DNA of 64,000 nucleotides. Origin: Brevibacterium siliguriense (GTDB lineage: Bacteria > Actinomycetota > Actinomycetes > Actinomycetales > Brevibacteriaceae). Shown here in pieces: positions 46,166 through 54,983 of this stretch (position 1 is its first letter; every line of letters begins with the position of its first letter). The notes beneath the pieces were generated by a model that worked only from the letters and a program-made list of their open reading frames with translations, was not told the origin of the DNA and did no database searches. The translations under genes were made by a program, and so were the position numbers. The stretch covers positions 3,162,001 to 3,226,000 of the forward strand of contig NZ_LT629766.1 of assembly GCF_900105315.1 (NCBI RefSeq), in the 5' to 3' direction.

Positions 46166-47452
46166 TCAGGTTATGCGATCGACGTCACGCCGCGGGATGA
46201 TTCCGAAGCTCAGCAATGGGGCAAGTGCGATGATTCCGAAGGAGATCGGATAGCCGAAGGCGGTCACCAGGGCACCGAATCCGGGGCCGAGCAGGGCCGA
46301 CATGACGAATTGTCCCGTGTTCTGGGCTCCCAGCGCTTTGCCCGACCACCGCGGGCCGGCGGCTTCTGCCACGGAGGCGAAGGCCAGTCCGTTGTCGGCC
46401 ACCGACACGGCTGAAGCGAGGATGAAGACGACAGCGGCGACGGCTGGCAGCTCCGTCAGCGACAGGATGGCGATGGCCACCACGACGATCACGGCAGCGA
46501 CGGCGACGATGCGCATGAGGCCGACGCGGGATCCGGTGCGGTCGGAGAGCGCGCCGATGACCATGCGGCCGACTGCGCCGACGATCTGCGCGATCGCGAC
46601 GATCGCTCCGGCGGCGCCCGCGCCGACCCCCTGGACGACGATGAGCCAGACGAGCCCGTAGGTGGAGAACGCGAACTGCGGGACGACGAGGAGCGCGGAG
46701 ACCGCATGGATGCGCCACAGGAAGGAATCGCTGCGGTAGGGATTGATCGCCGAGGCGGCGCTGGGCTTCCCCTCCCCCGCCGAGGCGGTGCCCGGTTCGT
46801 TCTGTCCGTGGCGTTCCGTCTCCGGTTCGGTGTCGCGGTCGGGGTCGGCCACCTCGGCGCGAGTGGGGGTCGGGTCCGGTGGGTTGCGGATGAGGGCGAA
46901 GCAGACGAGGGCGAGTACGCCGGTCACGGCGGCGACGAACCAGAGGTAGGCGGGGAATCCGCCGGCCGCGGCGATCGGTGGGATGGTCACGGCGGCCACG
47001 CTCGTGCCCAGTGGCTGGGACATCTGGCGGATGCCCATGGCCAGCCCGCGGCGGTGGCGGGGGAACCAGCCCATGACGACGCGGCCGGACGCCGAATTCA
47101 CGGAGGCGGCTGCGGCACCGGAGGCGGCGATGACGATGACCATCCAGATCGGCGAGTCGACGACGAGGACGGCGGCGGCCGAGAACACGGCGGTCAGCCC
47201 GATCCCCAAAGTCATGGCCAGGCGTTCGCCGAAACGGTCGGCGAATGCGCCCCAGGCGATGAGGGTGAGGATGAGTCCGAAGCTCGGTGCGGCAGCGACG
47301 GTGCCGGCCTGGGTGAGTGTGAACCCGAGGTCGGAGTGCATATAGGGGATGAGGAAGGCGGGTCCGGCGATCGCGATGGTCGCCGCCATCTGCGTGAGAA
47401 CGCCGACGACGAGGATCACCCAGGCCTGCCGGGTGGGTCCGTTCGTCGTCAT
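46166..47452 (-). CDS. MFS transporter
   Basis: A 428-residue major facilitator with 12 helices in two halves, joined by a hydrophilic loop rich in Asp/Glu/Thr at about residues 195-235. AFADRFGERLAMTLG is the loop 2-3 motif of MFS proteins; MGWFPRHRRGLAMGIRQMSQPLG resembles the oxalate/formate or NNP-like MFS branch. -10 box TAACCT lies 6 nt before the ATG, so the mRNA is leaderless. The substrate is unknown. Confidence 0.88.
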   Translation of the reverse strand: MTTNGPTRQAWVILVVGVLTQMAATIAIAGPAFLIPYMHSDLGFTLTQAGTVAAAPSFGLILTLIAWGAFADRFGERLAMTLGIGLTAVFSAAAVLVVDSPIWMVIVIAASGAAAASVNSASGRVVMGWFPRHRRGLAMGIRQMSQPLGTSVAAVTIPPIAAAGGFPAYLWFVAAVTGVLALVCFALIRNPPDPTPTRAEVADPDRDTEPETERHGQNEPGTASAGEGKPSAASAINPYRSDSFLWRIHAVSALLVVPQFAFSTYGLVWLIVVQGVGAGAAGAIVAIAQIVGAVGRMVIGALSDRTGSRVGLMRIVAVAAVIVVVAIAILSLTELPAVAAVVFILASAVSVADNGLAFASVAEAAGPRWSGKALGAQNTGQFVMSALLGPGFGALVTAFGYPISFGIIALAPLLSFGIIPRRDVDRIT

Positions 47453-47542
47453 CGTTCCAGGTTAGCCACGTGCCCGGATCGTCCGCGGAATGTCTCAGAT
47501 CGCGGTGGCCGGGCTTTGCCGATAAAGTGTGTTCTGAGCATT

Positions 47543-47619
47543 CCCCCTATAGCCCAATCGGCAGAGGCAGTCGACTTAAAATCGATTCAGTGTGGGTTCG
47601 AGTCCCACTGGGGGGACCA
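47543..47619 (+). tRNA. tRNA with anticodon UAA (Leu by codon), short variable loop
   Basis: A 77-nt cloverleaf including encoded CCA. The acceptor stem CCCCCTA pairs with TGGGGGG, the discriminator is A, the D-stem is GCC/GGC, and the anticodon stem GTCGA/TCGAT has loop CTTAAAA (anticodon TAA). The T-arm is GTGGG-TTCGAGT-CCCAC. By anticodon it reads UUA (leucine), yet normal tRNA-Leu has a long variable arm and here the variable loop is only about 5 nt. GATAAA about 18 nt upstream may be the -10 box. It marks the left edge of the accessory region. Confidence 0.85.
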
Positions 47620-47768
47620 TAGGAATCACCTCTGACCTGCAATTACACATTCTGCATCGTTTGGCCGATTCCGATGTGGAGTCGCGAACCCCACGGTTAC
47701 CCATCTTCTTCGTTTCGGTTCTTGCCGATTCGATGGCGAGCTTGCCGGGCTTTCGCGCGAGATTGGCG

Positions 47769-48110
47769 TTAATGAGCGTTGTCGTAGGCTTTGACAACAG
47801 CTGCTGGGATGCGGCCACGAGTGTAAATGTCATAGTCGTTTTCTCGCGCCCACTTCCGAATCTCTTCGAGGTCGCATTGTCCTCGCCGAGAGTCACGGGT
47901 ACGCCTCTTATACTGCGAACTCTTTACCGCTCTAGCCACTCTCGTGAACGGTCGAAGGCTCTCTTCCAACTCCTCAGCGTGAGCTGTAGTGAGGTCGATC
48001 GCATAGCTGGTTCCATTGATCGCGAAAGTGACGGTCCGGCCCTCACTGGGATCGGAGATGAGTGTGCCGTCGAGGTCGTCGTAGATGTGCTCAATGAGTC
48101 TTCTCGCCAT
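47769..48110 (-). CDS. lsr2: Lsr2-family nucleoid-associated silencer
   Basis: A 113-residue Lsr2 protein, an H-NS-like DNA-bridging factor that silences AT-rich foreign DNA. The N-terminal dimerisation part is IYDDLDGT...VTFAINGTSYAIDLTTAHAEELEESLRPF. The C-terminal DNA-binding part is IRKWARENDYDIYTRGRIPAAVVKAY, with the AT-hook-like RGR at 98-100. ATG at 48110 is chosen because TAGAAT ends 6 nt before it. The linker is basic (YKRRTRDSRRGQ). Its place between a tRNA and decayed DNA suggests a copy belonging to the island; whether the genome has another Lsr2 is not visible. Confidence 0.92.
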   Translation of the reverse strand: MARRLIEHIYDDLDGTLISDPSEGRTVTFAINGTSYAIDLTTAHAEELEESLRPFTRVARAVKSSQYKRRTRDSRRGQCDLEEIRKWARENDYDIYTRGRIPAAVVKAYDNAH

Positions 48111-48116
48111 CGACAT

Positions 48117-48122
48117 ATTCTA
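48117..48122 (-). promoter_or_regulatory. -10 box of leaderless lsr2
   Basis: TAGAAT on the minus strand ends 6 nt before the ATG at 48110. The same TAGAAT plus 6 nt occurs before the formylglycine-generating enzyme gene. No clear -35 is seen. Confidence 0.55.
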
Positions 48123-48341
48123 TCGAGTTCGCGGGCTGTGTGAGGTAGGACGTCACCGTTAGCTTGCGGTCCATAAGGACGAGCCCCCGATCCGACCAGA
48201 CGGCGGGCACTTCTCAACCAGCGCGTCAAGCTACTCGTGTGATGCGTCAGGGCTTGAGTGTCTGTTCTTTCGCACTAGCTGGCCCCTACTGATCGCCGGT
48301 TCGATTAAGATTCTGGTAACGGTGGACATGGAGGTCACCTC

Positions 48342-48944
48342 ATGTGGGTCGCAGTCGGCATCCTTTTGGCAATAGCACTTGGATGTTGGCTGGTTGCAAA
48401 GGTGGTGTCGTCGGTTGCCCATAAGCCGCAGACAGACGATGCGCTCTCCAACGTGCCCGGTCAGGCCCCGACAAACGATGTTGCGCCCACGAGCCAGACG
48501 TGGTTGTCGAAGGAAGAAGCCGATTCCGAGCTGGTTCGCGACGAGCGCGGCACCCTTGCCTTCCGCGTCGAGCGGCGCGAAGGCGAGTTCCGATTTGTCA
48601 GCCAAGAATCCGGAAAACAGCCCGCCCCTGGCAACCTGGCGCTGGCACGACTTGGGATCTTCTACTTGAACGTTCGAGGATGGAAGAACTACCCCGCTGC
48701 ACGACTGAAGGTCGGAGATCGCATTGATCTTCGCCGGGAACTTGAGAACAAGCACGACCCCCATGCGATAGCTGTCGCTCGTCCCGGCTCGAAACACATC
48801 TACGGATACGTCAACAAAGGATTCGCTCGTCGCCTCGCGAAACCCCTCGACTCCGGCAGAGAATTCGTCGGTGTGGTCATGGGTCGAGCTGGCGTAACGA
48901 TCGCGATCATGCCTGTTGCGGTCGCTGAGGAACTAGACCTGTAG
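48342..48944 (+). CDS. Membrane-anchored HIRAN-domain protein
   Basis: A 200-residue protein with one N-terminal helix (VAVGILLAIALGCWLVAKVV), a linker rich in Asp/Ala/Pro, and a HIRAN domain at about residues 105-170 (FYLNVRGWKNYP; LKVGDRIDLRRELENKHDPHAIAVA; IYGYVNKGFARRLAKPLD). HIRAN domains bind DNA ends or stalled forks in HLTF and Rad5, and are also found alone in bacteria. A membrane anchor is unusual for such a domain. GGAGGT lies 6 nt before the ATG. Confidence 0.83.
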   Translation: MWVAVGILLAIALGCWLVAKVVSSVAHKPQTDDALSNVPGQAPTNDVAPTSQTWLSKEEADSELVRDERGTLAFRVERREGEFRFVSQESGKQPAPGNLALARLGIFYLNVRGWKNYPAARLKVGDRIDLRRELENKHDPHAIAVARPGSKHIYGYVNKGFARRLAKPLDSGREFVGVVMGRAGVTIAIMPVAVAEELDL

Positions 48945-49320
48945 CAATCGTTGATGCTCTGTTAACGTACCTTTTCGAGGATGGTCATGTTACTGCTTGT
49001 CAACACCGGCGGCTTCAGTCGGCCACGCCCCGGATGACCTTACCCGCCCTGGACTGACGAGCGACGATTCACACAGATAGATTCGATTACACGGACGTCA
49101 GCGTTCGAGAAATCACTGACGAGCACGCCTCGAACTGAGTCGGAAGCCGAATGGAGCGCGTGCTAACTGTCTCGCCGTAGAGGGCGGGCGCACCCGCTCA
49201 ATCAGATGCCTGTGATTGCCATCAAGCAATGAACAGCATGGTTGGCGATGTTTCGCAACTTGCTACGAACCAACAACATTGCCTGCACGCACTTCGCACG
49301 AATGATATTGCAGTTGTTGA
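48945..49320. other. Intergenic stretch, no gene seen
   Basis: About 375 bp of lower-GC DNA with no open frame resembling a protein. It precedes the truncated thioesterase, and its in-frame TGA at 49318-49320 shows that any former 5-prime part of that gene is lost or changed. Confidence 0.5.
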
Positions 49321-49746
49321 AATCTCGTCATCGCGGAGGACAAGGTATTTGGGAGAACTACTCGCTTGTCAGACGAGATCGACATATACACGCACGTGAT
49401 CAACGGTATGTACTTCACGATGATGGACCTTAGTCGGCTCGACATGATGGTCCGAAGCGGAGTCTGGGACGCCCTCAGAGCCAGACGTCGGAGCGGAGTG
49501 GTCAGCGAGGAGAGCATCCGTTTTCGTAAGTCGCTCAAACTCGGGCAACGCTACTGCATCGGAGCCAAGATCTCCGGGGTTGATGAGCGTGCTGTGTGCT
49601 TCGAGCGCCGGATCGTCGTCGACGGAGAGATCTACGCTCGCGCCTCCGTCGCCACTAAAATCATCTCTGAGGCTGGAACGATCGCCAAAGACGAGATGAT
49701 TAAGGTGTTCGGCTCGCCGCCGTCTGGCCTCAAGTTGCCAACCTAG
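49321..49746 (+). pseudogene. Hotdog-fold acyl-CoA thioesterase, 5-prime truncated
   Basis: The frame encodes FGRTTRLSDEIDIYTHVINGMYF followed by TMMDLSRLDMMVRSGVWDALRAR, a thioesterase (4HBT-like) core where H-x-NG is the usual active-site loop. Homologous residues FGRTTRLSD precede the only possible start, a TTG at 49366, back to a TGA at 49318. There is no ATG or GTG in this part. The protein from TTG (126 residues) lacks the first strand of the family. It is probably a remnant, though a TTG-started short form cannot be excluded. Confidence 0.6.
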
Positions 49747-50439
49747 CTCGAGGAATGGCGTTTACATAATTCTCTGCCCAGCTCCAGACGGCCTGCACCT
49801 CACGGATGGCGATGGCACTACTCCGTCGCCAGACACGATCACCGCGGCCACAGCCCCGCAAAACGAAACTTAAAATCTGCTCCCAGACCTCCTTGCGCCG
49901 AATGAAGCCCCTCCGACGGTCCATGGTTCGAGCTGCCAAGATGACTGTGAGTAAACGGGACGGCGCGTTGATGCTTTCGCTTATGAGAAATGCACGACCA
50001 GAAGAAATCTTCAGTCGATGACGCCACGAAACCTGGAAGCTATCGAATAGGAACATCCTTGCGACTCAACCAAAAGCGCATTGCGAGAGTCGCAAGGCCG
50101 ACAGCATGGGTGCAGTAGATCGATGCTAGCAGAAGTCTTTGGAATCTACGCTGAAGAACGAGAATGTGCGGGAGGTCCTGGCCACCCGCCGCAACCGGGT
50201 CTGAGAGCCTACCCTCGGCTTCGAGGAACTCTCCCTCGACGTCGCGCCGCCCATCAACCTGTCGACATAGCCAAACCCAACTCCCTTGCCCTGGAATGGA
50301 TGCTGCTCTTCGCGACGTTGACTGCTACCTGCGCGACTGAACTCCGCAAGCACTGAAGCCGGAATCAGGCACCTGCTTCGCCAGTAGATGGAGTGAAAAG
50401 CTCCATTCCACCACCTGCTCATACGTAGGGCAGTCTTGC
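49747..50439. other. Decayed region without convincing genes
   Basis: Several open frames of 60-110 codons exist on both strands (for example 49730-50056 minus) but none resembles a known protein or has a good start signal. Frames break often. It looks like decaying mobile or accessory DNA. Confidence 0.5.
50057..50097. repeat. 11-bp inverted repeat in decayed region
   Basis: CCTTGCGACTC at 50057-50067 and its exact reverse complement at 50087-50097, with a 19-nt loop that itself contains TTGCGA. It could be a terminator stem or the residue of an insertion element end. No transposase is seen beside it. Confidence 0.5.
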
Positions 50440-50529
50440 TCAGTAGTGGTATTGGGCCCGCCGGATCACGTTGTCGTAGGCGTCCACGAGGTAGAAATGC
50501 CGGTGCTCCTCATTGATCCGCCGCGACCA
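50440..50529 (-). pseudogene. 3-prime remnant of a YoeB/Txe-type toxin gene
   Basis: Read on the minus strand the frame gives WSRRINEEHRHFYLVDAY followed by DNVIRRAQYHY and a stop. This is the C-terminal active-site end of YoeB-like mRNA interferases (family pattern WSRRI..EHRLVY and a final YHY). Upstream of the Trp the frame no longer resembles the family, and no YefM-like antitoxin is found. Only about 29 codons remain, so it is inactive. Confidence 0.65.
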
Positions 50530-50800
50530 CGGTCCCTGCGCCCCGCACTTCCCGTTGGTCGGGGTTAAGCTGTCTGGCATAGTGACCATTCATAGCCATT
50601 GCCCACCAGGAGGTAAGTCTCACCGGACACTTCCGACTTTTACGTGGACTAATGGCACTCCATTGCAGCATGCGCGGCGGAAAGTCCCACACTTGTGTAT
50701 AGTCGTCCTCGAACGTCAGGATCTCGGTCGTCCCACGCACCTCGCATCTGCGTTCGAAAGCCTCCGTGGGCTCAGCGCCATCCCGATCCCTTCCCTATAA

Positions 50801-51121
50801 TCAGGCATCGTTGTTGAGCGCCGTCAATCGCGTGACGAGCACGGACTCGAGATCACCGGTAGCTTTCCCGGCGTCGCCGTCCGGTAGGTCACCAACGCGT
50901 CGGTGGCAGTTCTCGACCAACGGGGACGACCCCCGGGCCATGAGCACCATCAAGTAGAGTCCACCGTCAAATGGGCTGGCGGCCTCCATGCTCGTCTTCC
51001 CATTCTTGTACGTCTCTGTCCGTTTGACGGTAGTCCTTGCCATGGGCGCTGGCAGGTAGTCGATGCTAGACATGAAATCAGTCATGTCGTTACCCAAACT
51101 GGTGGGTCCACCTTTGTTCAT
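50801..51121 (-). CDS. Possible small hypothetical protein
   Basis: A 106-codon frame starting MNKGGPTSLGNDMTDFMSSI. AGGAG lies 13 nt upstream of ATG 51121, too far for a strong signal. The sequence is not recognised and no domain is visible. It lies in the decayed region and may not be expressed. A longer frame to 51226 is also open. Confidence 0.3.
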   Translation of the reverse strand: MNKGGPTSLGNDMTDFMSSIDYLPAPMARTTVKRTETYKNGKTSMEAASPFDGGLYLMVLMARGSSPLVENCHRRVGDLPDGDAGKATGDLESVLVTRLTALNNDA

Positions 51122-51380
51122 GAGAAATCTTTCTCCTCGCAAGATGTCAGCAGTCCTGATACCTGCGAGCCACAGATTCGCTACTTCTCGCCCCCTCCCG
51201 AATCGGGCACGAGCACACAGACGCATTAATTATCACCTTTCGCGGGTGACCTTCACGATTTTCAGCACGACGATTGTGGAATTGTCGGTTTTACGGTTCT
51301 TACGGCATAACTGTTCGTCACACATTCTTTGAATATCGCCGTCAGGGCCAACCCAAAACGGTGCTTGAAGGGTGAATACG

Positions 51381-51800
51381 ATGTCAGAATACACTGAGTC
51401 CAGACGCAGCACGGTTGCCTCAGACTGGGTGACCGGAGGGATAGCACTTGCGGTAGTGTCACAAACTCTTGTTGGTGTACTTCAATTCGTTCAAGGGCTT
51501 GCTGCGCTCATCAACGACGAATTACTCGTCAGCCTCCCTAACTACCTGTTCGCCTTTGATTTCACCGTGTGGGGATGGATTCATCTGACACTCGGTGTTG
51601 TGCTCATAGCGACCGGCATCGCGTTGGCGGCCCGGAACCGAGTAGCCGCTTGGGCGTCAATCTTCTTCTTGTGTCTCGGAGCGAGCGCCAATTTCTTGTT
51701 TCTCCCTATCTATCCGTTGTGGTCCATAGTGCTTCTGGGGATTGATTTCTTCGCACTCTGGGCAGTGACCAAATCAGGTTTGCTGGGCGACTGGGTCTGA
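51381..51800 (+). CDS. DUF7144-like four-helix membrane protein
   Basis: A 139-residue protein with four helices. VGVLQFVQGLAALINDELLVSLPNYLFAFDFTVWGWIHLTLGVVLIATGIAL and FLPIYPLWSIVLLGIDFFALWAV match the actinobacterial DUF7144 family. ATG at 51381 follows GAAGGG by 8 nt. A TTA codon is at 51522. It is the first gene on the plus strand of the sulfatase module and ends 235 bp before the HAD gene. Role unknown. Confidence 0.8.
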   Translation: MSEYTESRRSTVASDWVTGGIALAVVSQTLVGVLQFVQGLAALINDELLVSLPNYLFAFDFTVWGWIHLTLGVVLIATGIALAARNRVAAWASIFFLCLGASANFLFLPIYPLWSIVLLGIDFFALWAVTKSGLLGDWV

Positions 51801-52035
51801 CTGCCGTCGGGCTGACCAAAGAGCAGAACGTACACGTTGTCCGCCGCAGACACTGACAAGAACTGTTGGCTGCGACAATCAGCCGAGTCCACAGGCAGTC
51901 ACGTCCATCCTCCGGTTGGCTCTGCCCCCGATTTCAAGAACCGCGGACCACGAGCGCCTTTACCTCAGCGTCGTCACCAGCCCCCGCGCTAACCAGCAGA
52001 CTGCCTGTCAACGAATACGAAGGATGGTAAAAGAG

Positions 52036-52992
52036 ATGTCACTCAATCTTCAGTTGGTTTCCTGGGAGGAGTCGGTTGCCAAGCACTCAATCGAGGAGTT
52101 CGTCGCTTCGGCCGTCGACGGGCCAGAAGCCGTCCCCCTGCCGGAGCGCATCGCCGTTTTCGACAACGACGGTACGCTTTGGTCGGAGAAGCCGATGCCG
52201 ACTCAGCTGCACTACGTGGTGCAACAGTGGCAGGATGCGATCAAAGCTGATCCGTCGCTGGCCAAGCGACAGCCATACCGCGCAGTGAAGGACGGTGATC
52301 TCGCCTGGCTGGGACGGGCGATTGACAAGCACTATGACGGCAACGATTCCGATCTAGAACTGCTGGTCAAAGCGATTGTGGGTCTTGTCGAACACAACTC
52401 GGTAGAAGACTATGCGCGATCGGTCGAGGAATTCTATCGAACAGCCCAGCATCCGAGCCTGAAAAGGCCGTACGCGGAGACCGTCTACCAGCCGATGGTC
52501 GAACTGCTTCGGTATCTCGAAGCACACGGTTTCACGTGCTATATAGTCTCCGGCGGAGAACGTGACTTCATGCGTTCAATAACCGAAGAGTATTACGGTA
52601 TTCCGCCGGAGCGAGTCATTGGTTCAGCGTACGGCCTGACTTACGATTGGGAGTCGTCCTCCCTGCGATATGCCGCTTCGTTGAGCTTCTTCGACGACGG
52701 AGAGGAAAAGCCCAAACGCATTTGGAGCCGAATAGGACGACGCCCCCTTCTCGCAGTGGGCAATTCCAACGGCGACGTCCCGATGCTCGATTTCACAAAG
52801 TTCGGCCCGCGGCGTGGGCTCTCGCTTTTAATTCATCACGACGACGACACGAACCGAGGAGACCCTCCCTACGACGCTGGGGCTCAAAGTGCTCTTGCGG
52901 CGGCAGCCGACCGTCCTTATATCCGGGTGAGCGTGAAGAATGATTGGACGACACTGTTCCCGTTTACCGTCCAACAGCGGCGAGACCAATGA
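52036..52992 (+). CDS. HAD-superfamily phosphatase
   Basis: A 318-residue HAD hydrolase. Motif I is VFDNDGTLW with the nucleophile Asp, motif II IVSGGERDF, and motif III/IV LLAVGNSNGDVPML; a helical cap lies between (residues 60-160). The family of nonspecific acid phosphatases and phosphoserine-phosphatase-like enzymes fits best. ATG at 52036 has AAGGATGG upstream; ATG at 52024 is an alternative. Its stop overlaps the SulP start (ATGA), so the pair is translationally coupled. A TTA codon is at 52828. Confidence 0.85.
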   Translation: MSLNLQLVSWEESVAKHSIEEFVASAVDGPEAVPLPERIAVFDNDGTLWSEKPMPTQLHYVVQQWQDAIKADPSLAKRQPYRAVKDGDLAWLGRAIDKHYDGNDSDLELLVKAIVGLVEHNSVEDYARSVEEFYRTAQHPSLKRPYAETVYQPMVELLRYLEAHGFTCYIVSGGERDFMRSITEEYYGIPPERVIGSAYGLTYDWESSSLRYAASLSFFDDGEEKPKRIWSRIGRRPLLAVGNSNGDVPMLDFTKFGPRRGLSLLIHHDDDTNRGDPPYDAGAQSALAAAADRPYIRVSVKNDWTTLFPFTVQQRRDQ

Positions 52993-54617
52993 CTGCGCTG
53001 AGAGCATCGGACGGATCCCGCTGGTTGTTGCCCACGCTCGCCGGCTATCGCCGAGAATGGCTGAGTCCCGACATCGTCGCCGGATTGACTGCAGGCGCTG
53101 TTGTCGTTCCTCAAGCGATGGCGTATGCAACGATCGCGAAGCTCCCCGTCCAAATCGGACTCTACACATGCATCGTTCCCATGTTGGCATACGCTCTCAT
53201 CGGTGGGTCTCGAGCAATGAGCGTTTCCACGACCTCTACAGTTGCCACTCTAACAGCAACAACGCTTGTTACAGCCGGCATTGCATCGGGAACTCAAGAT
53301 GCTACTGGGACACTCATGGCGCTCTCCTTGATGGTCGGTCTGATTCTGTTAGGCGCTTGGATTCTTCGCCTCGGCTCCCTCGTCGAGAACATCAGCGTTG
53401 CCACAGTCCTGGGTGTGAAGATCGGCGTAGGCGGCACAGTAGCAATTGGACAGCTTCCGAAATTGCTTGGCGAGGACACAGAGCCCTCAGGCGAAGGCTT
53501 CATTCGTGTTCTATCCGCCGCAGTGAAATCGTTCGAGAGTATTAGCCTTCCTACTGTAATGCTCTCGGTCGGATCGATCCTCGTTATGGTCCTGTTAGAC
53601 CGAATTGCGCCCAGGATCCCGGGCACCCTCGTCGTGGCTGTAGCAGGAATAGCACTGGTTGGATTCGTCAAAATTGACGAAGCCGGAGTCGCTCTCATTG
53701 ATCCAGTGCCTTCAGGTTTGCCGATTCCCGCGATTCCCGATCTTTCGCACTTGATAGCACTAGTACCTGGCGCATTGGCAATCGCAATGATGGTGTTCCT
53801 CGAGTCGGCAACTGTCGCGCGGGGTATTCGGAAGCCATCCGAACCACCGATAGAGGCAGATCGAGAGTTGCTAGCGGCCGGAGTAGCAAATATCGCTGGC
53901 GCATTCTTCTCCACACTGCCTGCCGCTGGCGGGCTATCGCAGAGCGCGGTCAATCGGGCTGCAGGTGCTCGAACGCAGCTTGCCGGACTAGTCACGGTAA
54001 CGCTTGCCGTTCTCATTGCCATACTTTTCGCACCCGTGATCTCGATGCTTCCGCAAGCGACACTTGCCGCTATGGTCGTGGTCGCTGTTTCGAGCCTGAT
54101 CGATGTACCCACATTAATCCGCTGGGCACACATTAGCCCCACCGATTTCTGGATCGCTCTCGTTGTGGCCGCGATTGGACTGACTGCAGGCCTGCTTCCA
54201 GCGGTGGGGGCCGGAGTGATCGTCACGCTCTTCCTCGTGCTACGAGAAATCAACACGCCTAGGATCGAAATCGTTGAACAAAGAGGTAACACGCTCGCCC
54301 TCCATCTCGGGCTGGGCCTTTACACTGCGAACGCACGGAGCAACGAACAGGCGATCATCGAACTGGCCACTGAAGAGGCCGACCCAGTCTCTCAGCTGAT
54401 TCTCGATGTCCGACGAATAAATGTCATGACCATCACCGTCCTTGACACACTCACCGATCTCGACCACGAGTTGGCCGACAAGGGAATTTGCCTGCACCTT
54501 GCCGGGCTACCCGTACGAGCGACCACGCTCGCAGCAAAGACTTCCTGGTTTCGGCAGTTGGTTGCTTCTGGTCGCATTCACACCGATGTCGATGAGGCAT
54601 TTGAAGCCAATCAGTAA
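52989..54617 (+). CDS. SulP-family anion transporter with STAS domain
   Basis: A 542-residue carrier. The N-terminal signature is SPDIVAGLTAGAVVVPQAMAYATIAKLPVQIGLYT; about 11-12 helices follow to residue 410, then a cytoplasmic STAS domain (ALHLGLGLYTANARSNEQAI; LILDVRRINVMTITVLDTLTDL). SulP proteins carry sulfate, bicarbonate or other anions; beside a sulfatase and its activator, sulfate is the natural guess. Overlaps the HAD gene by 4 nt. TTA codons are at 53349, 53595 and 54114, unusual for this GC-rich DNA. Confidence 0.92.
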   Translation: MTALRASDGSRWLLPTLAGYRREWLSPDIVAGLTAGAVVVPQAMAYATIAKLPVQIGLYTCIVPMLAYALIGGSRAMSVSTTSTVATLTATTLVTAGIASGTQDATGTLMALSLMVGLILLGAWILRLGSLVENISVATVLGVKIGVGGTVAIGQLPKLLGEDTEPSGEGFIRVLSAAVKSFESISLPTVMLSVGSILVMVLLDRIAPRIPGTLVVAVAGIALVGFVKIDEAGVALIDPVPSGLPIPAIPDLSHLIALVPGALAIAMMVFLESATVARGIRKPSEPPIEADRELLAAGVANIAGAFFSTLPAAGGLSQSAVNRAAGARTQLAGLVTVTLAVLIAILFAPVISMLPQATLAAMVVVAVSSLIDVPTLIRWAHISPTDFWIALVVAAIGLTAGLLPAVGAGVIVTLFLVLREINTPRIEIVEQRGNTLALHLGLGLYTANARSNEQAIIELATEEADPVSQLILDVRRINVMTITVLDTLTDLDHELADKGICLHLAGLPVRATTLAAKTSWFRQLVASGRIHTDVDEAFEANQ

Positions 54618-54932
54618 GCGTCGGACTAGCCTAGGTGAAGTCCAGCCAACGCTCATGAGGTGCTCGCCTGCCTTCGAAATCCTGCAAGCTTCGCAATTCG
54701 GTTGAAACGTCTCACACTTGTGCTCAGCAACATAGTGGCGTCTTTGTCTTTCAGAATCTACGGGAATCTGTCACCTTGGGAATTGCACTCCTGCGCTTGT
54801 CTCCGATTGAAACTGCGATACTCTGTCCGACAATTAGTGGTGCGCTGGATCCTGACAGCAGGTTCGCACTGACTCGTGGAGGCTTTCAACGGTACGGGAC
54901 TTCTGTGCTTTGACGCTCCTTGTGACAGACAC
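54618..54932. other. Spacer between convergent SulP and sulfatase genes
   Basis: About 315 bp of lower-GC DNA with no gene-like frame. Apart from the terminator at its right end I see nothing specific. Confidence 0.5.
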
Positions 54933-54964
54933 GAAAACGGGGCAGGATCGACGTGACCTGCCCC
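54933..54964 (-). terminator. Intrinsic terminator of the sulfatase gene
   Basis: An 8-bp GC stem (54939-54946 with 54957-54964) with a 10-nt loop is followed, on the minus strand, by GTTTTCG. It starts 20 nt past the sulfatase stop. Confidence 0.75.
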
Positions 54965-54983
54965 ATCTCGTACCTCGATGATT

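Noticed and set aside
49730-50422. Minus-strand and plus-strand frames of 90-108 codons in the decayed region
   Set aside because: No family likeness, no ribosome binding sites, and mutually overlapping on both strands.
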